Source of the DNA: Pezizomycotina sp. ARF18
Lineage: Eukaryota; Ascomycota
Length of the DNA: 64,000 nucleotides
Assembly: GCA_002224055.1 (NCBI GenBank)
Contig: AZLU01000015.1
Location: 62,001-126,000 of the forward strand
Direction of reading: 5' to 3'
The position numbers and the translations under genes were made by a program. The notes below the pieces were generated by a model. The model was not told where the DNA came from, did not search any database, and saw only the letters and a program-made list of their open reading frames with translations. Shown in pieces: positions 37,759 to 48,758 of the stretch (the first letter of the stretch is position 1; each line of letters opens with the position of its first letter).

Positions 37759-38239
37759 TTAGAAAATATACTTAGAAAAAATACCTACTTTATCAATAGC
37801 TGCATAAGTCATGCAGCAGCTTCGATATAAATAATAGTTGGGATGAGCTTTCTGTGCGACTGTATAATCGTTGCCGCTATGAACGCCTAATAATGAAGTT
37901 AGCTTAAATATACCCGAAACTTGGTCATAGGATGGACTATCACTGACAATTGTAACCAACCCCCTTCGTAACCGTTCCTTCCCGAGTATGGAAGAGGTCA
38001 TTGGGTTCAAGATGCACTGTGTTGCAATAGTATTCGCTGAATCCCAGGCCATATGCAAGGCAATTAGTCTGCATTTTGTAATGGTCAACAATCTTGCTGC
38101 CGTCGTGCGTGACAATGGTGTCTGTTACTGCAGATACAATTGTTGATGGGAAGCCGCGCGATTTGATACCAGGCAGAGCTGCCGCAAAGCACGAGAGGTA
38201 TAGATTAAGGACTAGAAAGAAATTGATATAATATCTCAT
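37759..38239 (-). CDS. small secreted Cys-rich protein, copy C
   Basis: Seen: exon 1 (37948-38239) has a signal peptide (MRYYINFFLVLNLYLSCFA) with probable cleavage near AALPG, then CLAYGLGFSEYYCN and VGYN plus the first base of a Cys codon, donor GTCAGT. After a 61-nt intron, exon 2 from 37886 gives VHSGNDY, KAHPNYY and SCCMTYAAIDK. The layout is the same as in copy B: phase-1 intron splitting the Cys codon, VH[ST]G after it, AHPxYY, CC, then a GT donor (GTAGGT) eight codons later. If that donor is not used the frame ends at 37759 (139 aa). If it is used, a short third exon follows, for example after TTCAG at about 37750. It has no frame break. It is probably secreted; function unknown. Its upstream sequence shares an ATTCGGGGA-type block with copy E. 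Confidence 0.75.
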
Positions 38240-39308
38240 GGTGCCTTTCCTTAGGGGTTATATAGTTTTTGAGTACGATAAGAATTATTCGGGGATGTGG
38301 AAGCTCTAGTAAAATCGATTACACGAGTGTGGACTGAGGGTTTGCAATTTGAGAGGGGACCTGAGTGTCTGATCGTTGATTTAGAGCAAGTGCTGCTAAA
38401 AATGTGATGTATAGGAGAATTCAGAGTCAAGTACTTGGGAATCGGAAGTTTAAAAGAAGATATCGAACGTAGAAGAGCTAAGATAATAGCGGTTTACGAG
38501 CAAAGTTGTGATTAAATATCGTGATACCATAAAACGTAAAGGCAGATTTTAACCGTGTATCACAAAAAATTGAAATGATGATATTTTGAAAATGAAAGCA
38601 ATATATCATTTCCCTTGATTTTACGATTTATAATTACTCTTTCAATCTGGCCTCCTGATTAAAAAAAGTTTGAGAAGCATTGCAGTTAGTGGGTGTGCAT
38701 AGAGGAGTCGCGGGGTCTCGGGCATTTGCTTTCCAAGCCTTCAATCCCCGCCATTTCTAGCCCCCATTCGAGCGCCAAATAGCAGGGAAGTAGTGTTGCA
38801 ATAAAACTTTGGTCTATTCTTGTTACACATAAAAAATTCACCGCATATTTAATTGTAACCTCACCATGAACCTCCGAGATAATGTTCAAATTTTTTTTAT
38901 TATTGCTTTGAGATTTATAGTATTTAGGAATCTGCGATCGTAATAGAAATAGAAGACCAGCTCGGATCTGTCGCGCTAACGGCAGATGAGAGTCCCGTTT
39001 TCGATATTGTCCATACGTCCTTCTTATAACAGATTTTCCTTCGAGCTAGAGATATTTCGAGGCGCTATAGTTGTGACAATCGGTCCGTGAGCTAAATAGC
39101 GGATTCCAGTGATCCCGTACCCAACAACTAATAGAAATAACAATGAGACAACGTCGGGAAATATAGTATTTATAAGGCTAGTTGTCAATTCGTCAATGGA
39201 AGGGAAATTAATTAGCGTTGAAACTTTACATTCAAATAGATGGTTAAGACGGAGGACGGTTAGGGGCAGGCGTGGTAGAGATTGAAATCTGTTCCTTGTA
39301 GAACTTAC

Positions 39309-39764
39309 CCTCGGCTCGTTCGCAGATATCTTGCAGCACATATGCTGGTGAAAGTACGTGGTTTCAGTGGCGGGCTGGAAGCTATCGCGATCGAGACCTG
39401 TCAAAACTAACGTATTAGCTGAAAAATCTTGGGATGTCGGCTGGTAGGTTTGAAAAGGATTGGAAAAGGTCGGGAACAACTGACAGGTGACGCCATTGAC
39501 GTGACGGGTGTACAGATCGGGAACGGATTTCACATTTGCATCGTTGCAATGGTATTCGGCATATCCAGAATCGCAACCCTTCGTAGCACGCCTGGACTTC
39601 AGTGCACCGAGTTGAAGATTTCCTTCCGTGGACTGATGCTTGTTGACTAGTGGTGAGGCGGCGGACGCAATATCTCTATGTTCGACTTCATTTACCGGCA
39701 CCGCAGCGGTGAACCCCAAGAAGGAGAGGTTCGCGACAAGAAGAAGAGATGAAGATAGCTTCAT
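39309..39764 (-). CDS. small secreted Cys-rich protein, copy D
   Basis: Seen: exon 1 (39485-39764) has a signal peptide starting MKLSSSLLLVANLSFLGF and ending near TAAVP, a dibasic site (KSRR) that could be a Kex2 cleavage point, then GCDSGYAEYHCN and NGVT plus the first base of a Cys codon, donor GTCAGT. After an 87-nt intron, exon 2 (39309-39397) gives LDRDSF, FHQHMCC and KISANEPR and ends at a perfect GTAAGT donor, eight codons after CC. This is the strongest evidence in the family for a third exon, whose acceptor I cannot fix; reading through instead would extend to 39024 with unlikely sequence. About 123 codons up to the donor. The signal peptide is closest to that of copy E. Secreted; role unknown. 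Confidence 0.7.
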
Positions 39765-40593
39765 TGTGAACAGTTGCGGGGAAGTTGATTAGATAACTTC
39801 GAAAATGGGGAATAGTCTTTTTGATTATATTTTGATGTTGATTTGAAAGTTTGAGGTGAAGGATGAAGGGTTTGGATGCTCAGAATCAAAATAAATAAGT
39901 AAAAAAAAAAAAAAAAAAAAAATAAAAAAATAAAAAAAAAAATTAGCTGTTAAATGTATTTCAAAGTCGATAGTGGACTTGTTTCTGAAATACTAAGAGA
40001 AGATATCTTCTTTTCAACACAAGCACGATGCTATTACTCTCTATTACTGCCACGTGAAAAGGGAAAAATATATATTTTCATATTTTTTTCGAACCCAATC
40101 CCCGAAGGTTTAGCTATACGCCTCAATCGCGTATGGGTTTCGATACCTTCGCAATATCCTATAGAGCCGACGGCTTGCGTAAACACCATAACGTTTGAAA
40201 AATACGTATGCGCGAGCTATTCGCGCTTTTTGTGTCGCTTGTGTTTGGCGTATCACCAACACTTGTCTTATCTCTAACCGGAACCGCCGGAAGTAAGTAT
40301 CCAGGAGGCTCGGGGTTTCTGCGTTGAGCATCCAAGTGGAAAGAAACCTTCTCGAAGGGCAATCTTACAACTTCAAGCCTCGTTGGATCGTTCTTAGGAA
40401 AATTTTAAAACCTCTTAGGCGGGAGTATGCGTACAGGAAAACAATGAAGGCTGGTGCAGTGCCGGCAAACCATGTGGAGCATTCTGTTGGGGGATATCCC
40501 CAGATCTAGAACTAGCCGGAGAGTGAAGAAAATGGGAGAAGATGGAAGGAATGGAAGAAATGGTGAGTTGGAGAATCAGCTAGATTAGATTAG

Positions 40594-40622
40594 ATTATAA
40601 CACGCAGTGTGCGTGCTATAAT
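40594..40622. repeat. near-perfect hairpin between secreted copies D and E
   Basis: ATTATAACACGCA, a three-base GTG loop, then TGCGTGCTATAAT: 12 of 13 pairs match. It is preceded by a short GATTA repeat (TAGATTAGATTAGATT). It may be the core of a foldback element. Confidence 0.65.
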
Positions 40623-41188
40623 AGCTATGTTAGCATCCATTAGCAATCTAATGATTGTGACCAACACATTCAGGCTCTGATCAAAGCTGTAGCCAAGTAT
40701 TGCACTACTTTAATATTGTCCTTTAGCTATAGCTAACTAGAATTCATGCATACAATAGATACCTATGGCCAGGCAAATACTGCAGGTTGCATCTTTTTCT
40801 GCGTTCAACCTCCGCAAAGAGTGCTCCAGACCCTCTGATTCGATATGAAGTTCTCAGTGAAAGTAGAGAAATTCAAAGGAGGTAAGTAAAGAAAGCAAAT
40901 GTAGCATGACTCAAGAAAACATTCTGGATTTGCTCAAGTTTAAAACGAAACAGCACTGGCATCAGGCAGCCTGAGACCAAGGCCTAAGTGGTCCGATCTA
41001 TACAGCCGTGAATATTATCGATCCAATCGTATCTCCAATATTGAATAACAACGGGCATTAGTATTCTACCTACACATTCCATCTACCTACACATTCCAAC
41101 TTCAGGCGGTATTGGGGGAGGGAGGGAGTGATTGTGAATACTACAGGTTACAGGGGCGTTGACAGAAGAAAGACTGCCAAACACTCAC

Positions 41189-41653
41189 CCCGCCGACAGC
41201 TGCCTCGGCATCGCAGCAAAAATGCCTGTTTAGACTCGAGTTTTTCACCTTGCGTGGAGAGGTAGTTGGCTAGCCTATTTCGAATCGATTCCCCGGATTA
41301 GTTTCAAAGTCGGCTAAAGATTTCAGTCGAGTTTTACGTGTAGTCAAGGGTGGACAAACGGATAGACTTCGGAACATTAGGTTTGACTTAAACATCTATC
41401 CGAAATATCTCGGAATAATCGGGCCTTTACCGTGGTTGGCGTCATAAACGCCGTAAGAGAAGCAGAAGTACTGGGAATATCCATAATCGCTTGGACAGCC
41501 GCGGAATTTACCTATCCCTGGGTTTGGGTCTCTACGCGGAGCGTTCTGCGGTTGCCTCGATATCAGGCTGGCGTCCTCGACAGGTACCGCGACCGACAAA
41601 TGCGGTATGAGTGACACGTTCGCGATGAGCATAGAAAGGGCCGAGAACTTCAT
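41189..41653 (-). CDS. small secreted protein, copy E (divergent)
   Basis: Seen: the signal peptide starts MKFSALSMLIANVSLIP and ends near SVAVP, close to that of copy D. Then come GCPSDYGYSQYFC and a possible phase-1 donor (GTAAAG at 41430-41425). About 160 nt further on, a segment reading SSLNRHFCCDAEAAVGG ends at a GTGAGT donor (from 41188), eight codons after CC as in copies B, C and D. The acceptor before this exon is not in the expected frame, so this copy may be diverged, mis-assembled or decaying. The Cys usually split by intron 1 is not clear here. Probable secreted protein of the same family; function unknown. Confidence 0.55.
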
Positions 41654-42359
41654 TGTTCTTTAAACGGTAAGGCTGAACCTTTTGAGAAATTTGGGTCCTT
41701 TTAATAGTATAATGGTAGTCGTTTAGAACGCTACTCTACACTGTCAAAAACGACCTATAACATGAATCGTGTGCTGGTAGGACAGGGAGCTCCGAATTTA
41801 TGCAAGAGAAAGGAATAAACAGGTATCAATTCTTATTCGGGGACTGGAAGAATTGATCCAATTTATAGATGATTTCCACTCTTATGTTTATATATGGCAT
41901 CTAAAGTAGCTAGAAAGAAGCGACGAATTCGTCCTTCCTTGACAAAATACTATAAAGTACGGTAAAAATACACAATTAAAGCTTTAAAGGAAGAATTCAA
42001 GAAATACATAAAGAGATACACCTACCTGTTAGTCAATTTATATTTTCGAGGGTGTATTCAGTCACTCGCATTTAGGCACAAGCAGAGCGCGAAATCTTTG
42101 TCGTCTTATCGATATAGTAGTTGAGAAATTGTAGGCAGTTCGCTCCTCCCGTCTATGGCAGGTCCTCGATTTTTGCTGGCGCTTATGACACGCTGCTCAA
42201 CAGAAAACAGCGACAGCTTTCATATCCAACCGTCAAACTTGTCTATTTGCTACATGGAGAGCGAGCAAATTCAATATTTTATCTACAAGCCTTATAGATA
42301 CATCACGGGTCGTAGGTCGTGACATGGATAGATTTGCCAAAATTTTTAGTATTAAGAGT

Positions 42360-43732
42360 CTAATTCCACTGATATTTAAAGCTCCAACTATTGGCGCGCT
42401 TTTCTACTGAGTCATCGCTGACGGGATCCAGCCTCACAATAGCAACGCCGTGCGCCTTAACTTTAGCCTTCCATTGGCCTTTGACCTTGGAGATCTTACG
42501 CCCCGTCCACAGGTCCGTAGCGGAATAAGTAAGCGACTTCTGAAATCTCGTGTTATCGTCCGAGAAAATATCGTCAAAGCTGGCTGTCAATTTTGCGTCG
42601 TGTTTCCTGAGTTCAGGAGGCACGCAATGACGGATCCGTTCGCTTTATTCGCGTTAAGCCATAGCTGCGTGTGGCCACGGACGTAAGATCGGTACCCCGT
42701 GCCCCATTCGTTATTCTGGCTGATATCGAGAATATGTGGGTTCGTGAGTATACTTAGTGTCTCCTTTGTGGTTTTAAGGACGTCGTGTCCCATGATTAAC
42801 GGGGATTTAACCATAGCCCATATCGTCATGTGTAATTTCTGCTCCTCGTAATTCAAACCCGCTCGGCCAACTTCCAACATATCCAGGTCGTTCCACCCAC
42901 CTGGTCCGGCCTTCTGACCAACCGGTGCAGCCTTGTTGATGATGTTCATGACGGAGCATTTATTCCCCGCAAGCTTGCAGTCGTACGTCTCGCACGGACA
43001 GCGGTCGTCGTACCGGTCAAAGTTATCGATAATGTCTCCCGCCATACGCCAGCTATTCGCGATCGTAGACGCCAGTTCCACGTGCTGTCCTCTCCCAGTT
43101 ACACAAGCTATACAGGATCGGTCTACCGGTAGCTTTCAGCGCGTCGCTCATCACTTTGTACCGATTATACGATAGCTCCGGGGTACCCGATTGGCCTTCG
43201 TTGTAGCAGTTGTCGTACTTGAGGTAATCCACGCCCCACGACGCGAAGAGGTTGGCGTCGGCTGTCTCGTGGCCGAGCGAGCCGGGGTAGCGACCGCAGG
43301 TATACTTGCCCGCGTCGCTGTACATGCCCCACCCGAAACCCATGTCGTGTATCTCGTCGGCTAGGGCTTTTATACCCGTGGAAACTTCTTGGGTCATATT
43401 GGAGGTTGCCTTCGGCGTCGCGCTCCTTCAGCGACCAGCAGTCGTCCATTACAATCTGGGTCGCACAAAGTTTGTCAGTCATTTGGCACGCAGGTTGCTA
43501 GGAAATCGAGTTTCGGAAATACATACGTAATGATAACCGTGTTCTTGCAAGCCGAGTTCCTTGATCTTCTTCGCAGCGGTGAGCATGATGGTCTCGTTAA
43601 TGCTGCAGGCGAAGGTGTTCCAGGAATTCCAGCCCATCTGCGGCTCAGCGCCAGGCCATTGTCGTAGGCCGCGACATGGGCAGAAAAGACCGGCGCTATA
43701 TAAGCTGCCGCAGTGCTCGCGTCGGCCCACAT
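42360..43732 (-). CDS. secreted alpha-galactosidase, GH27
   Basis: Hydrolyses terminal alpha-1,6-galactosyl residues from galacto-oligosaccharides and galactomannan outside the cell. Seen in order: YDNGLAL and [16 protein letters not shown] (GH27 start), LQEHGYHY, a 71-nt intron (43456-43526), [37 protein letters not shown] (the KYD nucleophile region), [21 protein letters not shown] (acid/base region), [22 protein letters not shown] and a C-terminal beta domain ending SFKYQWN at the stop 42360-42362. About 440 aa, normal for the family. The first residues ([14 protein letters not shown]) look like the end of a signal peptide, but the true start may lie slightly upstream. The frame changes at least five times, including shortened G runs at 43094-43096 and 43072-43073, and the loss of one base near 42589. 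All motifs are intact, so sequence error is likelier than a dead gene. Confidence 0.85.
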
Positions 43733-44143
43733 TCTAAGCAGTGAGGCTTTTGGGCCTTCCTTCTTCAGAGCACTGAGTCTTAGCGCAGCTTTGAAGTTCG
43801 CGATAAATCTGATGATTGATTTCGGGGGTTGATTGTTAATGGTCTAAAATAGTCTCGTGGCTGGGAATCGCCGCATTTTTATACCAAGTTCCCCCTCCTG
43901 CACGCTTTTCTAGATGATCACGCTGGCAAAAGTCAAAAAATAAACCTTGTCCGACACGGAAACCCCAACCCAAAAAATTCACGATCGACGATGAAGAAAG
44001 TAAACAAGATCAAGACAAAGTCCCTCAAGCCGTGTTACCTATATTCTTAAATATAATATACGCAAGTCCAGCAACGGATAAACATTTTGGTAGTACATAA
44101 ATAGATCCTTCAACTTGGTCAAACCAACACCAATAAAGTCAAA

Positions 44144-44400
44144 ATGCATTTTGAGGTTAGAGCATTGTGGATGATTCCAATACAATGTCTAACTGCCATA
44201 TCCAGAAATTAACGACGATAGTTCTTTGTAGAGGACGTTCTAATAATGTGGAGAGCCTTCCACAGCTGAGATTCCCGCGGAGATCTTTGCCGGGATACCG
44301 CCCGAGACTCACGACGGACCGGCGCCGCACCGCGAGTAATTACTCGCAAGAGGAAACATCGGCTTTGATGAAACTTGAGGAAGAGAACCCTTATGCGTAA
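44144..44400 (+). CDS. possible small acidic protein, unrecognised
   Basis: An ATG preceded by AAA (MHFE) is followed by a 66-nt intron (44156-44221; donor GTTAGA, branch TCTAACTG, acceptor GATAG). Downstream come FFVEDVL, EPSTAEIPAEIFAGIPPE and SQEETSALMKLEEENPYA, the last ending at 44400. These pieces lie in different frames, requiring about two one-base changes. The composition is coherent and acidic. No family recognised; it could be chance. Confidence 0.35.
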
Positions 44401-45394
44401 AGCTTCCAACAGTCACAACCGCGATGTCAGGTCGCCTTGCAAATATGTAATAATGTATGAATTTGGGTAGATCTCGGCCGTAATCCGCCTGCACCAAATA
44501 TTAAGCACTCTGGCGCGACTTTATGTAAGGATTTGGGGAAAGCTCGAATAGACTTTCATCTTGAATTATTGGTCTTAAAAAAACAATTAAAAACCCCCAG
44601 ACAAATTGCATTATAAAATACTAACGCCATGGATCGATCCGAAGAATCGTTCATCAATCTTGCACAATGGTCGAGAAAGAGCGTACAGCACGCGCCCGCT
44701 GGAAGGGAACAGCTGTATTATGCTATTATCAGCGTTTATCTTGGAGAGGACTGTTGCATGTAAAATGAGATTCTTTAGGCATGAATCCATCATTTAGTTT
44801 ACAATCTTGACGGCGGCATAGATCCGCTTGTAATGTCCATCGAAAGAACCTAGATTCAGTGCGAACTTTGTTGATTACATGACATTCTTATATAGTAAAC
44901 AATTAAAGGCGCGCCATTACCGCTAGAAAAGCGAGAGCAACGGTTCCCCGAAACATTATATCCAAGGTTTTCCCAAATACATGATGAGAATTACACATAG
45001 GGGAAGAAATTAGAAACTTCCTAATGCCTTGAAACACACCCCTGTATGGAACGAAAGTTCTTATTTGAGGGTAAGTATATGTTCCAGTAGTGAGAATCGT
45101 GCCAATCTAATTGGAGAGCTCAGAAACATAATATAAAATGGAATTCAGCATGAAACGACGGCGTGGTTTATCAGTTCATATCTGGGAGCGTGAGCGCAAA
45201 GCAAAAGATAGATATACGAGCGTAAATTATGATAATTGGATTGTTCCTATTGGCGTGTTACAGTGTACTTTAAGTACCGGATAACTTGACAATAATTTAT
45301 TAGAAGTTTACACTATCAATAGACAGGTAGAAATTTGGTTTTAATGTTTCTGAGCCTTCGTATACTGCCAAACTACAGGACCCGGTTTGGGGTC

Positions 45395-46730
45395 CTACTT
45401 TGCCGGTGTGTCGGGGGTATACCACGTCTTCACGCCAGGCCACAAGTAGTGCGATTCCTGGACAGAATCCGGCGCCTTCCTGTTCGTCCCACATGTGTAC
45501 CACACCATCACCGACTCACCTATCGCGGCACCATCTGCATTTTTGGCCGGATACGTAGAGCAAGCGTCGTGTATAGTGTGCAGTTTTTCCGGCTTACATT
45601 TGAGCCTACCCTCGGTAGCCGCGTTAGTGAAGCTATCCGCCGTCGTAAGGTCGCCGCAGGTTTCCCACAGCTGCGGGATAAAGGTAAGGTAGCCGCAGTA
45701 ACCCGCGTCCTTGTCCCTGCGCTTGAAAGCCTCGTCCCAGCCGGTCGTATGCGTCACGGTCCTCTGGTACGTATATCCCACAGCTAAGCTAAATAAGCTG
45801 CCTAGGGTATCGTCGTTGCCGAGCTTTCCCGTGAGGCCGACGTTGAAGGAGTGCGAGACGCCCACGGAGACGGATTTGGAGAAGGTGCAGTCCGCGGTGG
45901 CGTCGCATTTGGTGTTGGGGAACCACACCTCCGGGCCGTAAAACCTCCGCCGTCGGACCTCGCAGTAGCTCGCGCATCTAAGTGTGTGGAGCCCGACGGC
46001 GCAGTTGCCGTTTGAATTGGTGGTGTGGCCTGGATTTTGCAGTTGCTCCACTCTTCCTTGCCGTCTTTCTCTATATCTCCTTTGTGATCTGAACAGTATT
46101 TCGGATCTTCGTTGCCACCCTTCTGTCGCCTCAAGATGCGAGAGACACGCGATCGCGGGTTGGCTGAAGTAGCCGGCTTGCTGCCAGTACCGAAGATGTT
46201 CAACTGGAAGGATCCTCGCTGGCGAACACCGGCGTACGGTGCTAAAGGATCAAAATTGCCTTTTTCATCTGCAGCGCACGCTTTCTGCAGTTCGCTGGCC
46301 ATCGTCGCGATTTCCTTACCGGTATCGACCTTGGCCGGCTGAGTCCCAACATTGCAGAATTGAACAACGGTGTGTTCGTGCGACTTATGGTAACACTGGT
46401 GGGATTGGAGGAGGTAACCTGAACCGAGCGCCTGGAAGATAAGCTGTAAATCGCCAGATGCGATATAGGCGTCGCCGGCGGTTGATCTATAAGATAGAAA
46501 AATTGTCCAGGTCAAACAATTACTCCTTTGCTATCCGTAAGTTTCACAAAGAGACTAACATACCCTCGCGCGTAATGGCATCTAGTAAAACTCGAAGGAT
46601 CATTTGCGTCGATTTTATCCAAGGGCATAGGCTGATATTGAGGTATGATTGATATCTTATCTTGTAGAGGACTCGCGATCGCAACGAGGGGCAAAACCGC
46701 AAGAGCGGTGAACCGGCTTGCGATCCTCAT
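45395..46730 (-). CDS. secreted Cys-rich beta-rich protein of unknown family
   Basis: Seen: exon 1 (46564-46730) encodes a signal peptide (MRIASRFTALAVLPLVAIAS). A 77-nt intron (GTATGT to TTATAG) is followed by exon 2 (45395-46486). The mature part has many cysteines (HQCYHKSHEH, VQFCNVG, KACAADEKG, YCEVR, NTKCDATADCTF, AGYCGYL, WETCGDL, KCKPEK, DACSTY, WYTCGTN) and a central stretch of alternating small polar and hydrophobic residues (SVSVGVSHSFNVGLTG, then SLFSLAVGYTY) typical of long beta-hairpins. About 419 aa. The alternating stretch resembles the membrane-inserting hairpins of aerolysin-like folds, but it could equally be an adhesin-like or other beta-sandwich protein. The assembly breaks the frame once. 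It is the next recognised secreted-protein gene beyond the alpha-galactosidase on the same strand. Function unknown. Confidence 0.65.
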
Positions 46731-48435
46731 TCTGAATGCAATTGAAATCGAGGGCTTAAATTGTATTTTTTGGAGATGACGACAATATAAAACAGATAGC
46801 TATTAAGGGAGAAATAAACCGAGTTACTCCGAGAGGATAGAAGATGGATAAGAGAGAGCTGGAGAGCTGCTTGACTCGAAGAATGAGACTTCGATCCCAT
46901 TCTACAAATGGGCTTTTTATATCAGAGAATACGCTTATGCAACCGGAAGCAAAATTTTGATAGCACTATTATGGATACCGTTAGAAGGACTGAACCATGA
47001 AAAATATCTCTAGCTCTTGTTTAGGTTACAAAGACTAAAAAAAAAAAAATAACTACATGATTGCGTAGTACGCTAAAAATACGTTCCCGAAAGAATGCGC
47101 TTTCGAGAGGAAGTTATTGTTCTGCTCTCAACACTGACTAGGAAACATATTCACGGCCATTTCTGAAGATATCAAGGTATTCTCCTCAAACGCGACCGTG
47201 AGATAACAGTCCGCATTCTCTGGAGACCATGCTCTTAGGTATATCTTCTAGAAGTTGAGAGCTTCGTTTCCTTGCGCGCGGTCGCTATGCCATCTACCAA
47301 GAGATACTTCTATATCCCAGCCAGTATTTCCAATTGAACTTGACAGGAAGAATATTGAACAGAGGAGGGAACTTGGAAATATGCCCCACACCCGGTTCAC
47401 AGATTAGAAAGTCTTCAGACTCGCATTCCCAGATGGCCTCATTATACCTGTTTTTGGTTGACCTGGTCGAGTACGCTTGCGAGCATTCGGGAACGAAACG
47501 GAAGCGAACAAAATGCCGATTGCTAGATATTTCGGGTCCATATGCAACACAATAGTGTTTTACGAGGTCTATGGTTTTTACTACGGCTTACGGAGGCGCT
47601 TGTGAACGTTTTTCCGATGTCCAGATTATAATTCTAAAAAATTATCACGAGTTTGACGCGAAAATTAGTATAGTCCATGGATCTAGTCTGCAAGGACACA
47701 CACGTAGCGGTCGGCCGATGGTAGCATAGCCTCGAAATATGGCCATTAAAAATAGGTAGCTAGCTACCTAATTAGATTAAACGCCTGGCATGCATCTTTA
47801 CCAGGATTTTCATGTTTTTCGCCTGGAAGGAGGAGGCTTTGATTTAAACGCGCATAGTTCCGGGGGGAAAATAGTTAATTTTCCGGGATAATCACAACTT
47901 GGTTTCATGTGAAGAGCTTTCACCAACTACGGAAGGTACACATCGCGACTATATGAGTACGGGCGTCCCTGACGTATATATTCGATGATACGCCGGGTCT
48001 GCGTTAAATCCTCAGCGAATTTTAATGGAAAGCTTGTCAACGGCGAGCAAGATGATTAGCTTGAGAGTGTTTCCTATTTGTGAACAACCCGGTAACCTTC
48101 CGCAGCAGTATCCTTGATCCGACAGGGGACCTTTACCCCAACTTACATGGAATAATATCACCTTCGCTCCGAAATGAGGCATGTCAAGTATTATCGTCAT
48201 CAAATCAAGAAAGACCGGGGAGCCCTGCAGTCATTCGATATTCCAAAGCTAAGTTATCAAGCTTTTCCCCCCCAGCTGTCGCTCTAAAAAAACTGCCCCA
48301 GCCTCCTTGAAATAAGCCTTGTCTTCTCTTAGCTTTTGCGGAGCGAACCTCTTTTTTCTTTTTTCTTTTTTTCTTCTTTAGCTTTTGTGGAGCGAACCTC
48401 TTTTTTTTTTCGTTTCTTTTTTCTTTCTTTTCTTC

Positions 48436-48467
<32 letters not shown>

Positions 48468-48758
48468 TAAAATAAAAATACAAAAGATTAAAACCCCCAT
48501 TCCAATTCCCAGCATCGTTCAGAACCTCTTCACTGCCTAAATATTCTTATATTAATAGATCCTGGGTCGCGAAGAGTTCTTTTTATTGTCAGGACTTTTC
48601 GATCCCATTATATATCCTTGCCCAATGCTCGGTCTTGAGCTAAGAGAACAACACTGCTAAATCCGACAACTGCTACAACATTTAGCATCTCACTCAGTAA
48701 ACAAAACCTCAAGGAGAAAAAAACATCCTACAATATCTACGAAGACGTCTTAACAAAA
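46731..48758. other. no gene seen; poly-T/poly-A tracts near the right end
   Basis: Only short frames of random composition. The right end (48330-48480) holds a short duplication and a long pyrimidine tract running directly into a poly-A tract. The last 100 nt before 48759 serve as the leader of the next gene. Confidence 0.5.
48328..48400. repeat. local duplication of a 24-bp motif in T-rich DNA
   Basis: TTAGCTTTTGCGGAGCGAAC at the left is repeated about 49 bp later with one change (GTGG for GCGG), and each copy is followed by CTC and a T run. It looks like replication slippage around poly-T. Confidence 0.75.

Noticed and set aside
39024-39308. Extension of secreted copy D to a 217-aa protein
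   Set aside because: It reads through a perfect GTAAGT donor conserved in position among paralogues, and the added sequence has no family resemblance.
45395-46051. Two separate genes at 45.4-46.05 and 45.8-46.5 kb
   Set aside because: The two frames overlap and carry consecutive parts of one protein behind a single signal-peptide exon, so I treat them as one gene.
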